DNA from: Paraconiothyrium sp. Pb-2020
Taxonomy: Eukaryota > Ascomycota > Dothideomycetes > Pleosporales > Didymosphaeriaceae
Direction of reading: 5' to 3'
Assembly (NCBI GenBank): GCA_022419385.1
Contig: JAJUBI010000001.1
Coordinates: forward strand, 558,001-622,000
Length of the DNA: 64,000 nucleotides
Positions 11,418 to 21,818 of the stretch are shown here, one piece after another; positions within the stretch are counted from its first letter, which is position 1; each line of letters begins with the position of its first letter. The notes beneath the pieces are model-generated. The model ran no database searches, was not told where the DNA came from, and saw nothing but the letters and a program-made list of their open reading frames with translations. Position numbers and translations under genes: made by a program.

Positions 11418-12293
11418 ATGGCGAGTAGTCAGATCTCAATCCATGCGGAGCTGACCCAGCAGGTCTGGGGAGCCACTAAGCCAGTCACGGTTGATCGAGA
11501 ATTCAAAGGCCAGCTCACACCAAGTGTAGGTCCACAGGAGGCGGTGCCCTACTGTGATGACGATGACTTGGCCGAGATTGAGTCTACAGATGGTTTCACC
11601 GATGATGAAGACTTCGGTGAGTTTGAAACTCCAAAAAGCTCCAGTGATGACGAAACTTGGGTCTCCATCGACTACAAAAAAGTCGAGGATATGACGTCTG
11701 GGGTAGCGGATCTCGCCGCGTACGCCCACCGACCAGCTTTGAAGAGATTTGAAGACTCCGAGTACGCGATGTCACCACCTCCTTCCCCTCTTCCCCGGGG
11801 CTATCTTCGCTCAACCCAGAACGTCGACGCCTATTTACACCCGATGGACTCGGGTGGGGCCAATGAGCTTGGTGACCTGCTGTCATTCGAGTCATCGTCT
11901 TACGGTGACTATGAACCCCTCGTGAATGCGGACACGGGTCGCACACCCTCCGCTCAAGCTCGCCATGGCACGCCCGCAGAGCGTATCTGGATTTTGGGCA
12001 AGACGGCATTCACGCGGTTAGCTTCAGCTCGGCAAGGCGCTGGTAAACAGGCCAAGCAAGCTGTGGCTGCCTGGAAGACGAGTTTCGTTGACAAGGAGCA
12101 TGATGACCTTGCGCGGGTAGTTAGGGAGGCTAAAATGATTCCTATGGTGAAGCTCCAGCTGGATTCAGCCCGTGACCTTCGTCCTGATCTAGTGAGCGGC
12201 GCAATGGCGAACGAGGATGGAGCAAAGAAGTCCCATGTGGGGTATATGGCTGAGAGCTGGATGGATGCAGAGAAGAGGGCCTGGGGCGCCTAG
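11418..12293 (+). CDS. Hypothetical protein, acidic N-half
   Basis: Single-exon gene of 291 aa with a clean ATG (CACAATGGC). I do not recognise the family. The N-half is acidic and probably disordered (DDDDLAEIE, DDEDFGEFETPKSSSDDE), with a proline-rich SPPPSPLPRG about residue 118. The C-third is predicted helical (ERIWILGKTAFTRLASAR; KQAKQAVAAWKTSF; DLARVVREAKMIPMVKLQL). There is no signal peptide or membrane segment. Its stop lies 145 bp from the 3' end of the convergent tyrosinase gene. Confidence 0.7.
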   Translation: MASSQISIHAELTQQVWGATKPVTVDREFKGQLTPSVGPQEAVPYCDDDDLAEIESTDGFTDDEDFGEFETPKSSSDDETWVSIDYKKVEDMTSGVADLAAYAHRPALKRFEDSEYAMSPPPSPLPRGYLRSTQNVDAYLHPMDSGGANELGDLLSFESSSYGDYEPLVNADTGRTPSAQARHGTPAERIWILGKTAFTRLASARQGAGKQAKQAVAAWKTSFVDKEHDDLARVVREAKMIPMVKLQLDSARDLRPDLVSGAMANEDGAKKSHVGYMAESWMDAEKRAWGA

Positions 12294-12438
12294 ATATATC
12301 CATAAGATTATTACCTGCAGACCAGAGACGACCCAGAATAAAGACACTTAAAGACCAAATCGTACATTTTTAGATGATCAGTTTGATTGTTGCCAACCAA
12401 CACTGCCAATTATTTTCAGTGACCTTGACCACAATTCA

Positions 12439-13666
12439 CTACGTGTACTCGTAACACAAAAGCCCATCCTGTATACTCATGACGTCTGCAATCGTCACAT
12501 TGGGCAATATTCCAAACAAAGTAAGCACATGGCTGAGCGTAGTTGTATCCCCAGGATCACCATCTCTTTCCACGAGGTGCGTAGACGGAACGCTAGAGTC
12601 AAAAGCCGCTTGCGGTGGGAACGGTCCTATGGGAAACTCAAGACAGCTCCCATTTCCCGGTATGCCAGGAACCGTTCCATTCCCGGGAAATCCTGGAAAC
12701 GTTCCATTACCGGGGAAACCTGGGAAGGTTCCATTTCCAGGAAAGCCAGGGAAGCCTCCAAGAAACCCTCGATTCGTACCCGAGATGTCAGTGAGTCGAG
12801 CAATAAGGTTGCGACTTTGCCATTCCCACCACACTTTATCGAGATATGTGTCATGGAGGTAGAAGAGGGGATCGCCGGGGCTTGAGTACACGTTCAGCAT
12901 CTGCGAGCAAGTTAATAAATATTCTGATACCAGTGTTAGCAGCGATCACTCACCTGTCCACCGATACCGCCATGGCCAGCACCATGCGGGGCGCCCTCCA
13001 AACATGGCCAGAAGGTAGAATAATCGCCCGAAGCCATGCACAGGTCGACATACTTCGACGCCGCCTGCGCACTCGCGCAGTCGTCGATCTTTCGATCAAT
13101 GCAGTGATCAGTGATTTGCTGGAACGGCCCAATAGCATTGACATAGTCTTTGAACGGCCCGTCGGTGATGCAATTACTCGGTGCTGCACCGTTTCCTCCA
13201 AAGCCTGTCACTGCATCGAGCACAACAGAGGAAGAAAAATGGCCGGCATCAAGTGCCTCGTCCCAGTAAGGTTGAGCGCCGGTGTAGTTGCATTCTGTGC
13301 GGAGGATGCGTTCATGCGCATGCATGAGGTACCGGTGGAAGGGCAAGAAGGCTCCCACGAAATGGACCGATTCTGTCGCGAGGATGTGTATCTTTTGGAA
13401 CTCGTCAAAGCGTGTGCGAGGCCCTTTGAGTCCTAGTTGGGCTGGCAGGGTCATGAGACATTTCTCGGCTGTAATGTAGGCGAGCTTCTCGTCGCGGGTG
13501 AGCGTGTGCCTAGGTAAACATATCAGAGGAAAGATCTTGACCGCATGCGTCGGACTGACCAAGCTTTTCTTTGGTTTTTGACTGTGCATGCTTCCCTAGC
13601 CGTGCCTAATGTTGGAGCAGCTTCTGCACAGAACGCCAATGCCAATACCCATGTGAGTAACTTCAT
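12439..13666 (-). CDS. Secreted tyrosinase (type 3 copper enzyme)
   Basis: Oxidises monophenols and diphenols to quinones at a dicopper centre (family knowledge). Exons 13666-13560, 13509-12954 and 12900-12439; 374 aa. Start MKLLTWVLALAFCAEAAP is a good signal peptide; an in-frame ATG at 13690 is an alternative. CuA histidines sit in QKIHILATESVHFVGAFLPFHRY; CuB shows HGAGH and, after the last junction, DPLFYLHD. The last pair is often His-His in tyrosinases; here the second is Asp, but the copper-binding His is kept. After CuB comes a Gly/Pro repeat carrying four NGT/NGS sequons. The short C-terminus lacks a large lid domain. Convergent with the unknown gene at 11418. Confidence 0.9.
12665..12745 (-). 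repeat. 27-bp tandem repeat encoding FPGFPGNGT units
   Basis: Three full 27-bp units (12665-12691, 12692-12718, 12719-12745) with degenerate flanks inside the tyrosinase last exon. Each encodes a nine-residue collagen-like unit with one N-glycosylation sequon; copies differ at several positions. Confidence 0.85.
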
Positions 13667-14189
13667 AGCGACAGCTGAAGCATTTCTCATCAGGGGTCTC
13701 GCAAGCTGCCATCAGTACATATATAAGCCTTCACTTCAGCCGACATTGGAGCAATTCACGAGCGTCCCTGATTGCTGTCTTGAGAGCGTAGCTGTCTTCG
13801 CTGGTATATGTGACGCGACCCAGAGTGCAATATGCGTCAACAAAGAGCTTCAGAGGCGCTCGCTGGGATTCACGAAAGGCGGTGTCCAATAAAATATCGC
13901 GGGTTGCGTACAAAAAACGCGTGTTCGTTAGACGTGAGCAATATGCAGAAATTACCGACCGCAAGATATTTGCCGCTTTCGTTACCGACTGTGTGTCGCA
14001 ACTCTTAACAACGTCAACCCGTACCTAGCTTCCTACATCTGGTGCCATTTCCATATGAATCAAATCTTGAAATAAAACGAGCAAGAATAGAAATGACTGC
14101 ATCTTGTGTGTTCGACGTGAAGCATATCTACCTAGGCTGATTCTAGCTTTTCTGATGTATACGAAGCCCATTGATCGTCGAACGCAACT
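13667..14189. other. Intergenic, tyrosinase promoter side
   Basis: 522 bp with several short frames on both strands, none family-like. It should contain the tyrosinase promoter and the hydrolase 3' end. Confidence 0.5.
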
Positions 14190-15010
14190 TCAAACATCCT
14201 CTCCAGCAACTCTCCTTATCCAAGCTACCGTCTCATCCACATGGCTCAGAAACGGACTATGCGAGCTCTTTATCTTCTCAGTCCAAAGCTCGCAGCCCAT
14301 GTCCTTCACCATGCCAGTCATTGCTTCTTGTGCCGCAGCGGGGATCGCTTGATCATCCTCGCAGATAAGGTAGTGCGTAGGAATCTGCTTCCAAGACTCT
14401 CCCGTAGCCTTTGCACTGAAAACGTGGAACGAGTGCGTGCGAGATATGTTTTCGAACCAATGCGCACGTTCGGCAGGCGGTAGGTCGTTGTAGAAAATGT
14501 CTTGGGCATTGTCGGATAAAAGTGCGAACTGGTCGTCCTAGACTGCTGTTAGCAGGCATGCTCTCTTCTACGTACTGACATAACTTTAACAAGGGGACTT
14601 ACCTTGAGGGTCCACCATGTCGGTTGTTTCCCCTGTATGGCGTCCTTCAAGCTCAAGCCCTCGGGCGCCACAAAGGCGCACATATACCCGCACCTTACCA
14701 CACCACCTTTTGCACCCTTTGCTTCCCTTTCTTTTACGCTGTAACCGACTAATGCGGAGCCAGCTACGATTCCTGCCCAGCTGTGCGGACATACAATGAC
14801 ATCATTTCCCGACCCAATTGCCTTGTCGACGATTGTCTGGACAGCTGCGATGTCGGCTGAGAGGTCCTTCGGAGGGTCGTGATCCGTAACTGAGGGTAGT
14901 TGGGTCGTGTGCACAGTGTAGCCCGCTGCTTCAAGCTTTGGGATGATGAGGGAGTAGCAGGAAGGGAAATGCCATGCTCCCGGAAGCAGCACGATTTGAG
15001 GCTTGGACAT
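14190..15010 (-). CDS. Alpha/beta hydrolase (small esterase type)
   Basis: Cytosolic alpha/beta-fold hydrolase of the methylketone-synthase/salicylate-esterase-like type often seen in fungi. Exons 15010-14603 and 14537-14190; 251 aa. It starts MSKPQIVLLPGAWHFPSCY, where PGAWH is the oxyanion-loop region. Nucleophile Ser77 sits in VCPHSWAG; the acid is probably in ICEDDQAIP and the catalytic His in KSSHSPFLSH near the C-terminus. The junction LK/DDQFALLSDNAQD is in frame with GTAAGT and TCTAG sites. No signal peptide. Substrate unknown. Confidence 0.88.
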
Positions 15011-15330
15011 TCTGAACTTTACGGTCGACGGGAGTGGAGTATTTTAGAAACTACCACAAACGAACAGGAATAGCCTCAATAGTGCGCAGCTATAAGCAAG
15101 TGGCAGGTGCAGGCTGTGCTCGATTTCGTGTGCGAGACAACAGTAAATCGACGTAAGGGCACGCTGAAGAACTGAATGTACCTTCGTGGGAAATGCGAAG
15201 TAGGCAGCTTATATACCCAGACCAACGTGTAACAGATGTCAAAAAATATCAACCTGAAGATACGTTAGGAGTCCGAGGCTACGCCGCGGTGCCGCATTGT
15301 AGCATGGACCGACTTCGCGGGTACGCCTAA

Positions 15331-15601
15331 AACTAATCACGGGCAGGCTAAAAAGCCGATCAGGTATAGCACTGTCTAAAATAGTGTTAGGGCATAGAGA
15401 TAGGGTGTAGAATTAGGGTAGTAGGGTTAGAGTTAGATAGGATAAGAGTTAAAATAGGATAAGGGCTTTAAGGTATCGTTTTCTGCCTCCTTTATAGCTT
15501 TTTTTGAAGTAGATTTTGATAGGAAAAGAGGGTGAAAGAGAAAATCACGTGTTAGCTAGACCTCGGGCTATTTTGGCATATTAGCCTGCTCGCGATTAGT
15601 T
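15331..15601. mobile_element. MITE-like element with 27-bp imperfect inverted repeats
   Basis: Left arm 15331-15357 (AACTAATCACGGGCAGGC...) matches the reverse complement of 15575-15601 (AACTAATCGCGAGCAGGC...) with about five mismatches, three of them in the last eight bases. TA dinucleotides close to both outer ends (15328-15329; 15601-15602) could be the target duplication of a Tc1/mariner-type element, though the left end has two extra bases. The 217-bp interior has no coding frame and is A/G-rich on the top strand. No transposase is present. Confidence 0.5.
15387..15465 (+). repeat. Degenerate TTAGGG-like tract
   Basis: Inside the inverted-repeat element: perfect TTAGGG at 15387-15392 and 15413-15418, TAGGGTTAG at 15422-15430, with GATAGGGT and GATAAG variants around them. 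It looks like a decayed telomere-type array or chance G/T-rich filler. Confidence 0.45.
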
Positions 15602-16260
15602 ACCATGGTATACCTTTTAGGCCTGCCCTCAAAATCGATTGTGGTAGCGTTACCGCTTTGAAGTCTAGCTTTCCGGGCGTACCGTGCGGCGTTGCTACGC
15701 CCTGCGCACTAGTGTTCTAGTCCAGTAAGCACGATGTAATTATGCTCCACGTTGATGACCCGGGTGCCATTTGGAGTTATCAGTCTGGTCGATGCCAAGT
15801 GTACGCGGGACGGGAGGCCCTGCCTTTATCGGGCTTACTAGACGAATGGCACTTCGCCGCTTGCGAAGTTTCACTTAAGGAGGTGGTGGTCAACGTAGGG
15901 CTCGCACTCTTCAACAACCGACCTAGGGAATCTTATACGTCGACATTCGATTGAGCCAGTTCCAGATGGACGGACCATGAGAAACTAGCTAGCGTGACGA
16001 ACGTTGATTACTGCGAGGTGGTAGATGGAATTTCGCGACCACCTTCCTATGATGTTTTGTGGTATATTGGTATAGTATTCGACAACCCTCTGTGTTAAGA
16101 CAGGAATTCGAAGCCAAGCGTCTTTCGACTTCTGCATTGCTCACTCTTTGATCTACAGAGTACGCAGACCGTGTCTTCATACCGCAAAGCCTCCTCACAC
16201 TAGCCATTATTGGATCCCCAATTCCAGCTATTCATCTTATCTAACCGCTAAGAAGACACG

Positions 16261-17126
16261 CTACAAGAATCGCCACCAGATGAAGAAGATTATGATGAGG
16301 CCGAGGGCACCAAAAGGACCGTACTGTCAAACGTTAGCACCAGCGAGCATATGCTGGTATATGTACTCACTTGCTTCAGTAGTAGCTCCCAATTGATCCT
16401 TACGGCGGCTTTTCTGTATTTCCTGCTGTCTTCCCGTAATCGACTCGACATGTCGCCCATGCGCTCTAGGCTGTCTCCTCTGTACAATAGATCTTCAATG
16501 TTCTTAGTCATGACTTTAGTCACGTCCTTCAGCTCGCTGTTCAACTTATCCAGATTCTGGGTGGCGCGCGTGTCCTGATACGTCTCCTTTGTCTGCTGTA
16601 TGTATTTGTCGAAGCCATTCAGAGCATATGGTCGTAGGGTAGGGCTGCTGTATGCGTCGGGTTTGTAGTTGTTCTCGAATTCGGTCTGTAGGTCGGAGAG
16701 ATAGGTGAATGCGAGTTTACGGGGGTAGGCGCGATTGCATATGCAAAGGAAGGCGAGGTCTCCCCGGTCGTTTATGGAGTAGCTGTTGTACCGTCAGCGA
16801 CGTCTTCACGGCGCTTGAAGATCAAGGCAACGCGTACTGATATGTGTATTTTCCACTCTCGATGCTGCCCTGGGGCTCCGAATTCCGATTTAGACGGCGC
16901 TGGACGAGCTTGGCCTTGTTGATGACCTCGTTTAGTTCGGGGTCTAACTGAGATGCGTGAGCGGCGCGCACAGAAACCGGAGTGTGCTTCATACCTCTCT
17001 CGTTTCGAGCGAGGCGCAGAGCACCAAGCCTATGTGTCGTCAGTCCTATGCTTTACCATGTGAGGCGCATTTCGTAGGCTGTGACGTACTACCCTCGAGG
17101 CGCGACACCACCGTGTGCTCAATCAT
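16261..17126 (-). CDS. SEC22: Sec22, R-SNARE of ER-Golgi transport
   Basis: Longin-type R-SNARE acting in COPII and COPI vesicle fusion between ER and Golgi. Exons 17126-17093 (34 bp), 17029-16995 (35 bp), 16947-16838, 16782-16371 and 16323-16261; 217 aa. The longin domain runs from MIEHTVVSRLEGLVLCASL to about 120 (FLCICNRAYPRKLAFTYLSDL). The SNARE helix follows (LDKLNSELKDVTKVMTKNIEDLLYRG...), with the zero-layer Arg in LLYRGD. The end is INWELLLKQ/YGPFGALGLIIIFFIWWRFL, a C-terminal membrane anchor after the last junction. All four introns are canonical, two with CTGAC branch sites. The first two exons are so short that a simple ORF search misses them. Strongly conserved housekeeping gene. 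Confidence 0.95.
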
Positions 17127-18395
17127 CGTGTGTGCGCAGTGCGTCGGCGGAGTTCCAAGGGCGAAGGAAATTGTTGTGATCGAGGAAGGGTGTAGTTGTA
17201 GCGAACTAGGCGGCAGAAGCTCACTGCAAAGAGGCTACGTGTCGATGTGGAAAGCTGTCGTTGTGGCCGCGAAGCTGCAATGTAGGCACGTAGGCTACCC
17301 AAGCGGAGAGCTCGCACGCACGGGCCCGCCGGTGTTTGGGAATGGAAATATTGTGGCTCACGAGTTATACTCCAGCAACATCATCAATTGGAGCAGACTT
17401 GGTAATGTGTAATTCTTTCGTCCGGCACCGGGTCGTGCAACGCTAGGTCTATCGTCCGTTTGGCCGCTGCGGTCCTTGTCTGCATTGCTGTGGCACGGCT
17501 ACAGAGGACAAGATGCTGGGCACATCTTTCGCTACTTTTGTCACATCATCCTACCATATCGCAGTCCACTCCGAGACCTACAACTCGAAATGTTCCACAA
17601 CGGGTGGGCTGAGCTCTAGATCATATCGACTGACCCAGTCCTTGTGCTTCGGAGCATGCGTTCGTAGCGCACGCCCTTTTGATTGCTCGAATGTTGGTGC
17701 ACTCTATCAGCGTTAAAACGGTTTGAGCCATTTCACCAGTATTTGCCGAACCCTTCCGCGTCCTATTGAGCCCTGAGAAACCTACTTTGCGCTTTTGTGT
17801 ACGAAGGGTTGTTCGCCGTTCGAGGGCTGCCATTCACTTACCACATTGCGATCCGATCAAGCGTCACCACGCTTATATCCCTCGCAACATGTCTCTTCCT
17901 GTACGGTATGTATGCTAAGTTCTCATTTGAGCTGTCTGGACGGCACGCAAATATAAATTTGGTCACTTCCCCTTTTGTAACGCGACTTGGCAAAGCATTT
18001 CCGCGTCTTACCATGCATTCTCCTCCACGTCCCAAGCCCTCCACGTACTGCACCCGAGCATTGTCACAGCCGCACTCCAGTCGTTCACTTTCACTGGCGA
18101 ATTTCTCCGATTTTGACTTCCGAAAGCCTATTGGCTGCACGCTCCTATTGTGCACAACCCACCCTTCACTCGACAATAGCAGCTGCACGGATACATACAA
18201 TAGAACTTGGCGCACGCTTCCCAGCCACTGACTTACATATACAGGCGCCCTGCTTTGAAAGATCCATCTCTCAAACTCCAACTCTCGATCAAATCTTCTA
18301 GCAACGCTTCCACAACAACAAGCTTTGCTTCGGTTTCCTCAACCCAAACACAACAACCACCCTCGACCACACCCATACAAAGTAACTTGACGAAC
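17127..18395. other. Intergenic between divergent SEC22 and ASXH genes
   Basis: 1.27 kb holding both promoters. CTGACTTACATATACAG at about 18225-18241 looks like the end of a 5'-UTR intron of the plus-strand gene. Open frames of up to 151 codons have no family features. Confidence 0.5.
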
Positions 18396-19298
18396 ATGTC
18401 TCCCTATATGCACGGCTCTTCTCCGCTGTCCTCAGCCGACTCAAATCCCACACCTCCCGGCGCCATCTCCCCTGTGCCAGCCCCGGCTTCGAGTTCCGCT
18501 GTCCCCGCAGAGCCCATTCTCGCCTCCAAGTCCGACCCTTCCCAGGACGGTACTCGTGAACTATCCCCATCTGGATCCGTCAATTCGTCCACCTCCACTG
18601 CAAGCAAGAAGCGCGCTCACGCCGAGGTTGAGGATTCTCAGACCGCCATGGGCCCAGGCAAGCGCGTGAAGGCTGCTCCAAAGGCTGCCCCAAAGGCCCC
18701 TCCAAAGGCGGCTGCAAAGGCTGCTTCAAAGACTGCTCCCAAGACTTCCACAAAAGCTGCTCGAAAGACTGCTGGGAAGGCTACTCCACCCGCACCTCCC
18801 GTCGGGACTCGCTCCAGCGGCCGCGCCCGAAAGGCTCCTGAGCGCTTGACTGATCTCGCTTCGCCACCAAAGCCTACTGCTGCTCCTCGCAAGGCAGGAA
18901 GCAGAGTCTACGAACCTGTATACATTACCACCAACTCCAACAGTCGACTCACCAGGAGCGATGTCTTCCACATGCTCCTTGAAGCTAAAGCCTGGACTTG
19001 CCTCACCACTGATCAGAAGCTGAAGATCCTCGCGCTACTCCCTCCCAATGCCATCAATCTCAAGCTCGCCAACGACCTTCGGGCTGGCACCGCTGCTGAG
19101 AATGCTCGCCCCAAAGAAGTCAGCCTCAACTTTGACTTGTTCCGTACCGATGTCGCCAAGTTCAAGGAGGATCTCGGGAATGGCCATCTCAGTAAAACCT
19201 GGCAGGCGTCCGCTGAGCTTGCTATCAAAGCTCGCGTGGCAGGTGCTTTCGACGACTGGAAGGAGAGTGAGGCCGAGAAGTGGTGGGGACAGAACTAA
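18396..19298 (+). CDS. ASXH (Asx homology) domain nuclear protein
   Basis: Predicted chromatin-associated protein of 300 aa. The C-terminal half carries the Asx-homology fold: RLTRSDVFHMLLEAKAWTCL (about 186), LKILALLPPNA, and DWKESEAEKWWG at the end. In animals this fold (DEUBAD) activates the deubiquitinase BAP1; the fungal role is not established. Residues about 90-127 are a Lys/Ala/Pro-rich linker-histone-like repeat (KAAPKAAPKAPPKAAAKA), likely DNA-binding or a nuclear signal, next to a basic GTRSSGRARKAPERL. Start 18396 (MSPYMHGSS) is preferred; an in-frame ATG at 18207 would add 63 residues but overlaps what looks like a 5'-UTR intron acceptor. Confidence 0.8.
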   Translation: MSPYMHGSSPLSSADSNPTPPGAISPVPAPASSSAVPAEPILASKSDPSQDGTRELSPSGSVNSSTSTASKKRAHAEVEDSQTAMGPGKRVKAAPKAAPKAPPKAAAKAASKTAPKTSTKAARKTAGKATPPAPPVGTRSSGRARKAPERLTDLASPPKPTAAPRKAGSRVYEPVYITTNSNSRLTRSDVFHMLLEAKAWTCLTTDQKLKILALLPPNAINLKLANDLRAGTAAENARPKEVSLNFDLFRTDVAKFKEDLGNGHLSKTWQASAELAIKARVAGAFDDWKESEAEKWWGQN

Positions 19299-19737
19299 CA
19301 GAACCCCGCGGTATTGAGTCTTGCGAGATGGAGAAACGAAGTTTTACCGAGGATGCAGGCATTCTCCTATGCATATTATTTTCATATCCTGTTGCAAGCG
19401 GTTTATCATGCGACAGCGATGGAAGGGTTGGAGTATTGCGACAGCGAAACCGCTTACGTCGCATGTGCTTTTCGGGAACCCGGCGTTGTGGAATAACATG
19501 TATCTCGACACATCCTCATCAGGATTGTACTCTCCTGTCTATCATACGATCCGGAGACTTTCCTCTATCCATGGACGGAATGTGTTAGCATTGTATCTCT
19601 CTCATCGGTTCAAAATCTCATCATAGTCCAAGCAAATGAGCCTCAGATAGCATTAACTGCCCTATGTACCCCAGTCATTCTTCCATTAACAGGATTCTCT
19701 TTGGCTGGGCCGTCAAATCTTTCTTTTGGGTGCGGTC
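19299..19737. other. Intergenic
   Basis: 438 bp between two plus-strand genes; no supported feature. Confidence 0.5.
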
Positions 19738-21303
19738 ATGTCTATCCGACGGAAAGAATTGCGTTTCCAACCGAAGGAGCCACTGGGACTGGAACTCATT
19801 GCCACCTTCCCACGTCCTCCACCCGGGCCGCGTTCACCAGCTAGATTATCATTGCAAAGCCCAGGTCTCACTCCGCGGCCATCAAATTATGGATTCATCC
19901 CTTTTGGCCCTGCGAACAACGACACAGACACGGACTCCCTGTACGCCGAGCCTGGACCTCCACCACCACCTCGTGCTCAAATTGCTCAAACTTGGGAGCC
20001 GGTTTCGTCGCCGCCTTCAAAGCCCAACACTGAACTTCAACTTGTTCTTGACCATCCGTCCAAAGTGTTTGCACCAGGAGAACGGATAACAGGATACATC
20101 ATTGGCTGGTCGACCAGAGAAGAGCACATTCACATCGTCTTCTCTGGGCAGGCTACAACGAAGTTGCAAGACCCCAAAACAATACATACCAACCACACGC
20201 CACTTGTCTTCCAAGTGACGCACCTGAAGCCCGGCACGCAAACCCTGATGCCAAGATTTGAATTGCTCGTTCCGCATTCGTGCGAGGTTCCGCCTGCAGA
20301 CGTTCACAACAGCACGCAAAGTTATAATTCAGGAAGGAGCTATTGGACGACAGCGTGGCCCAATCAGAGTCCGTTCGAGGACAAAGCAGGACATCCGTTA
20401 CCTCCATCAACGTACGTAGGCCCACGCAGCATATCAAAGCTGTCCAACGTCGAAGGGTCTACGTCAATAGCATACTCGTTGGTCGCCGTCCGCTCCATAT
20501 CGGATCCTAGCACTCACAAGCTCACCCCAAATGCTACCTTCCACTACCCCATAACACTCACGACGCTGCGTCTCGCAGAGTCCAAGCTCAACCTCCTGAG
20601 ATGCGAAAAGCACCACATGGCTTCCAGTCTATCCGTCCAGACAGCAGCGCTATCAAAAGAGCGCAAACTCCGCCTACGCGAACAATTCTACGACGCATTT
20701 AACACCGCAGCGCCAACGTTTTACTTCAGCATCAAGGCCACCGCTCCGCGTTTGTCTATGCCGGGCGCGAGCCTCAAAATGAGTCTGACAATGGACGTTC
20801 TTGCTCCACCACCAGGAAAGCTGTACAACTTTCCGATTCCAGATATTATCGTTATGAGTGTGACGTTTGTCGTACGGTCGTATACGGGCATTCGCACCCT
20901 TCTACCCACACATGCGGCATCTCAAATCGACGTCAATCGACTGGAAATGCTGTCTCGGAGGGAAACGCTCAAGAACGTCGAATTTCGAGAGACACAGAAA
21001 CCCGCTAGTGCCACGTTCGCGCCTCAGCAAGGTGCTTTTGAAGACCAGGTATGCGTAGCGAGTGTCACGTTGCCGAGGGATTTGCTGCCTAGTTTCAAAA
21101 CATACAGTGCATGGCGAGGATACCGTCAGGAGTGCGTGATAAGGCTAAGGGTTGCGGGGAAGGAACAAGAGGCCAAGTTTGTAAACGATCTCGATGTTGT
21201 TGCTAGTGGAGATGCGAAGGTCGAGCGTGCAAGGATCCCCGTAAATGATGGGATGGATAGGCAAGTAGCGGAAGCGTTTGTGAGGAGAAGTGTGGGTAGG
21301 TAG
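19738..21303 (+). CDS. Arrestin-fold protein, second copy in window
   Basis: Single-exon protein of 521 aa, starting MSIRRKELRF at the only suitable ATG. Residues 1-95 are Pro-rich and probably disordered (PRPPPGPRSPARL, EPGPPPPPRAQ). The arrestin N-domain begins at about 98 (LQLVLDHPSKVFAPGERITGYIIGWS), the usual strand pattern with a beta-rich edge and VFSGQATTKL; a C-domain follows at about 310-500 (FYFSIKATAPRLSMPGASLKMSL). I see no PPxY motif, unlike the arrestin at 9665, so Rsp5 binding would need another route. Probably an adaptor for membrane protein trafficking (family inference). Confidence 0.75.
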   Translation: MSIRRKELRFQPKEPLGLELIATFPRPPPGPRSPARLSLQSPGLTPRPSNYGFIPFGPANNDTDTDSLYAEPGPPPPPRAQIAQTWEPVSSPPSKPNTELQLVLDHPSKVFAPGERITGYIIGWSTREEHIHIVFSGQATTKLQDPKTIHTNHTPLVFQVTHLKPGTQTLMPRFELLVPHSCEVPPADVHNSTQSYNSGRSYWTTAWPNQSPFEDKAGHPLPPSTYVGPRSISKLSNVEGSTSIAYSLVAVRSISDPSTHKLTPNATFHYPITLTTLRLAESKLNLLRCEKHHMASSLSVQTAALSKERKLRLREQFYDAFNTAAPTFYFSIKATAPRLSMPGASLKMSLTMDVLAPPPGKLYNFPIPDIIVMSVTFVVRSYTGIRTLLPTHAASQIDVNRLEMLSRRETLKNVEFRETQKPASATFAPQQGAFEDQVCVASVTLPRDLLPSFKTYSAWRGYRQECVIRLRVAGKEQEAKFVNDLDVVASGDAKVERARIPVNDGMDRQVAEAFVRRSVGR

Positions 21304-21818
21304 AATTCAATTCTACTTTTTTAGAATCGAAGTCTCGTTATCCTGAGCCCTACTAGAATTCGTGACATGACGGCCGAAGTAAACATAGAGAACGCTCGGT
21401 GTGTGAGAGCTTGCTGTAAGGCCTATTTCCCCATGCACAGAACGCGGCATCCTGTGTTATCACCGAATGGGGAACGCCACGCGGTACGTATCGCAAGTTC
21501 AATAGTCTGCAGTTCGAATGGAACATGTGTATTCGGACTTGTGTTTACATAGCATCTAATCCAGTGTTCATCGGTCCAAAGCTCTTACTAGCTATGCAAT
21601 GGAGAGCTATGCTTTCGTCACGTATTCTCAGCTCTCTACTTCCTCCTCCCAACTCCTCAACGATGTAACAGGTAACAATGTCCTGTAAGATAAGTTTCCT
21701 CAACAGCGTCACGATCGCAACCTGTAACCGCACGTATTTACTGCTCACGATCTGCGATGTACAGTTCGCTTGAATGTGCAGACTGTGTGGCCCCGGTTTT
21801 CTGAATCTTGCGACCATA
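21304..21818. other. Intergenic between convergent genes
   Basis: 514 bp at the 3' ends of the arrestin and DUF1275 genes. No gene recognised. Confidence 0.5.

Larger units (their letters stand above)
15011..16260. other. Intergenic holding an inverted-repeat element
   Basis: 1.25 kb between the hydrolase start and the SEC22 stop. No gene seen. The middle (15331-15601) is annotated separately as a MITE-like element; its flanks include a GC-rich hairpin-like tract (15675-15710, GGCGTA...TACGCC). Confidence 0.6.
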
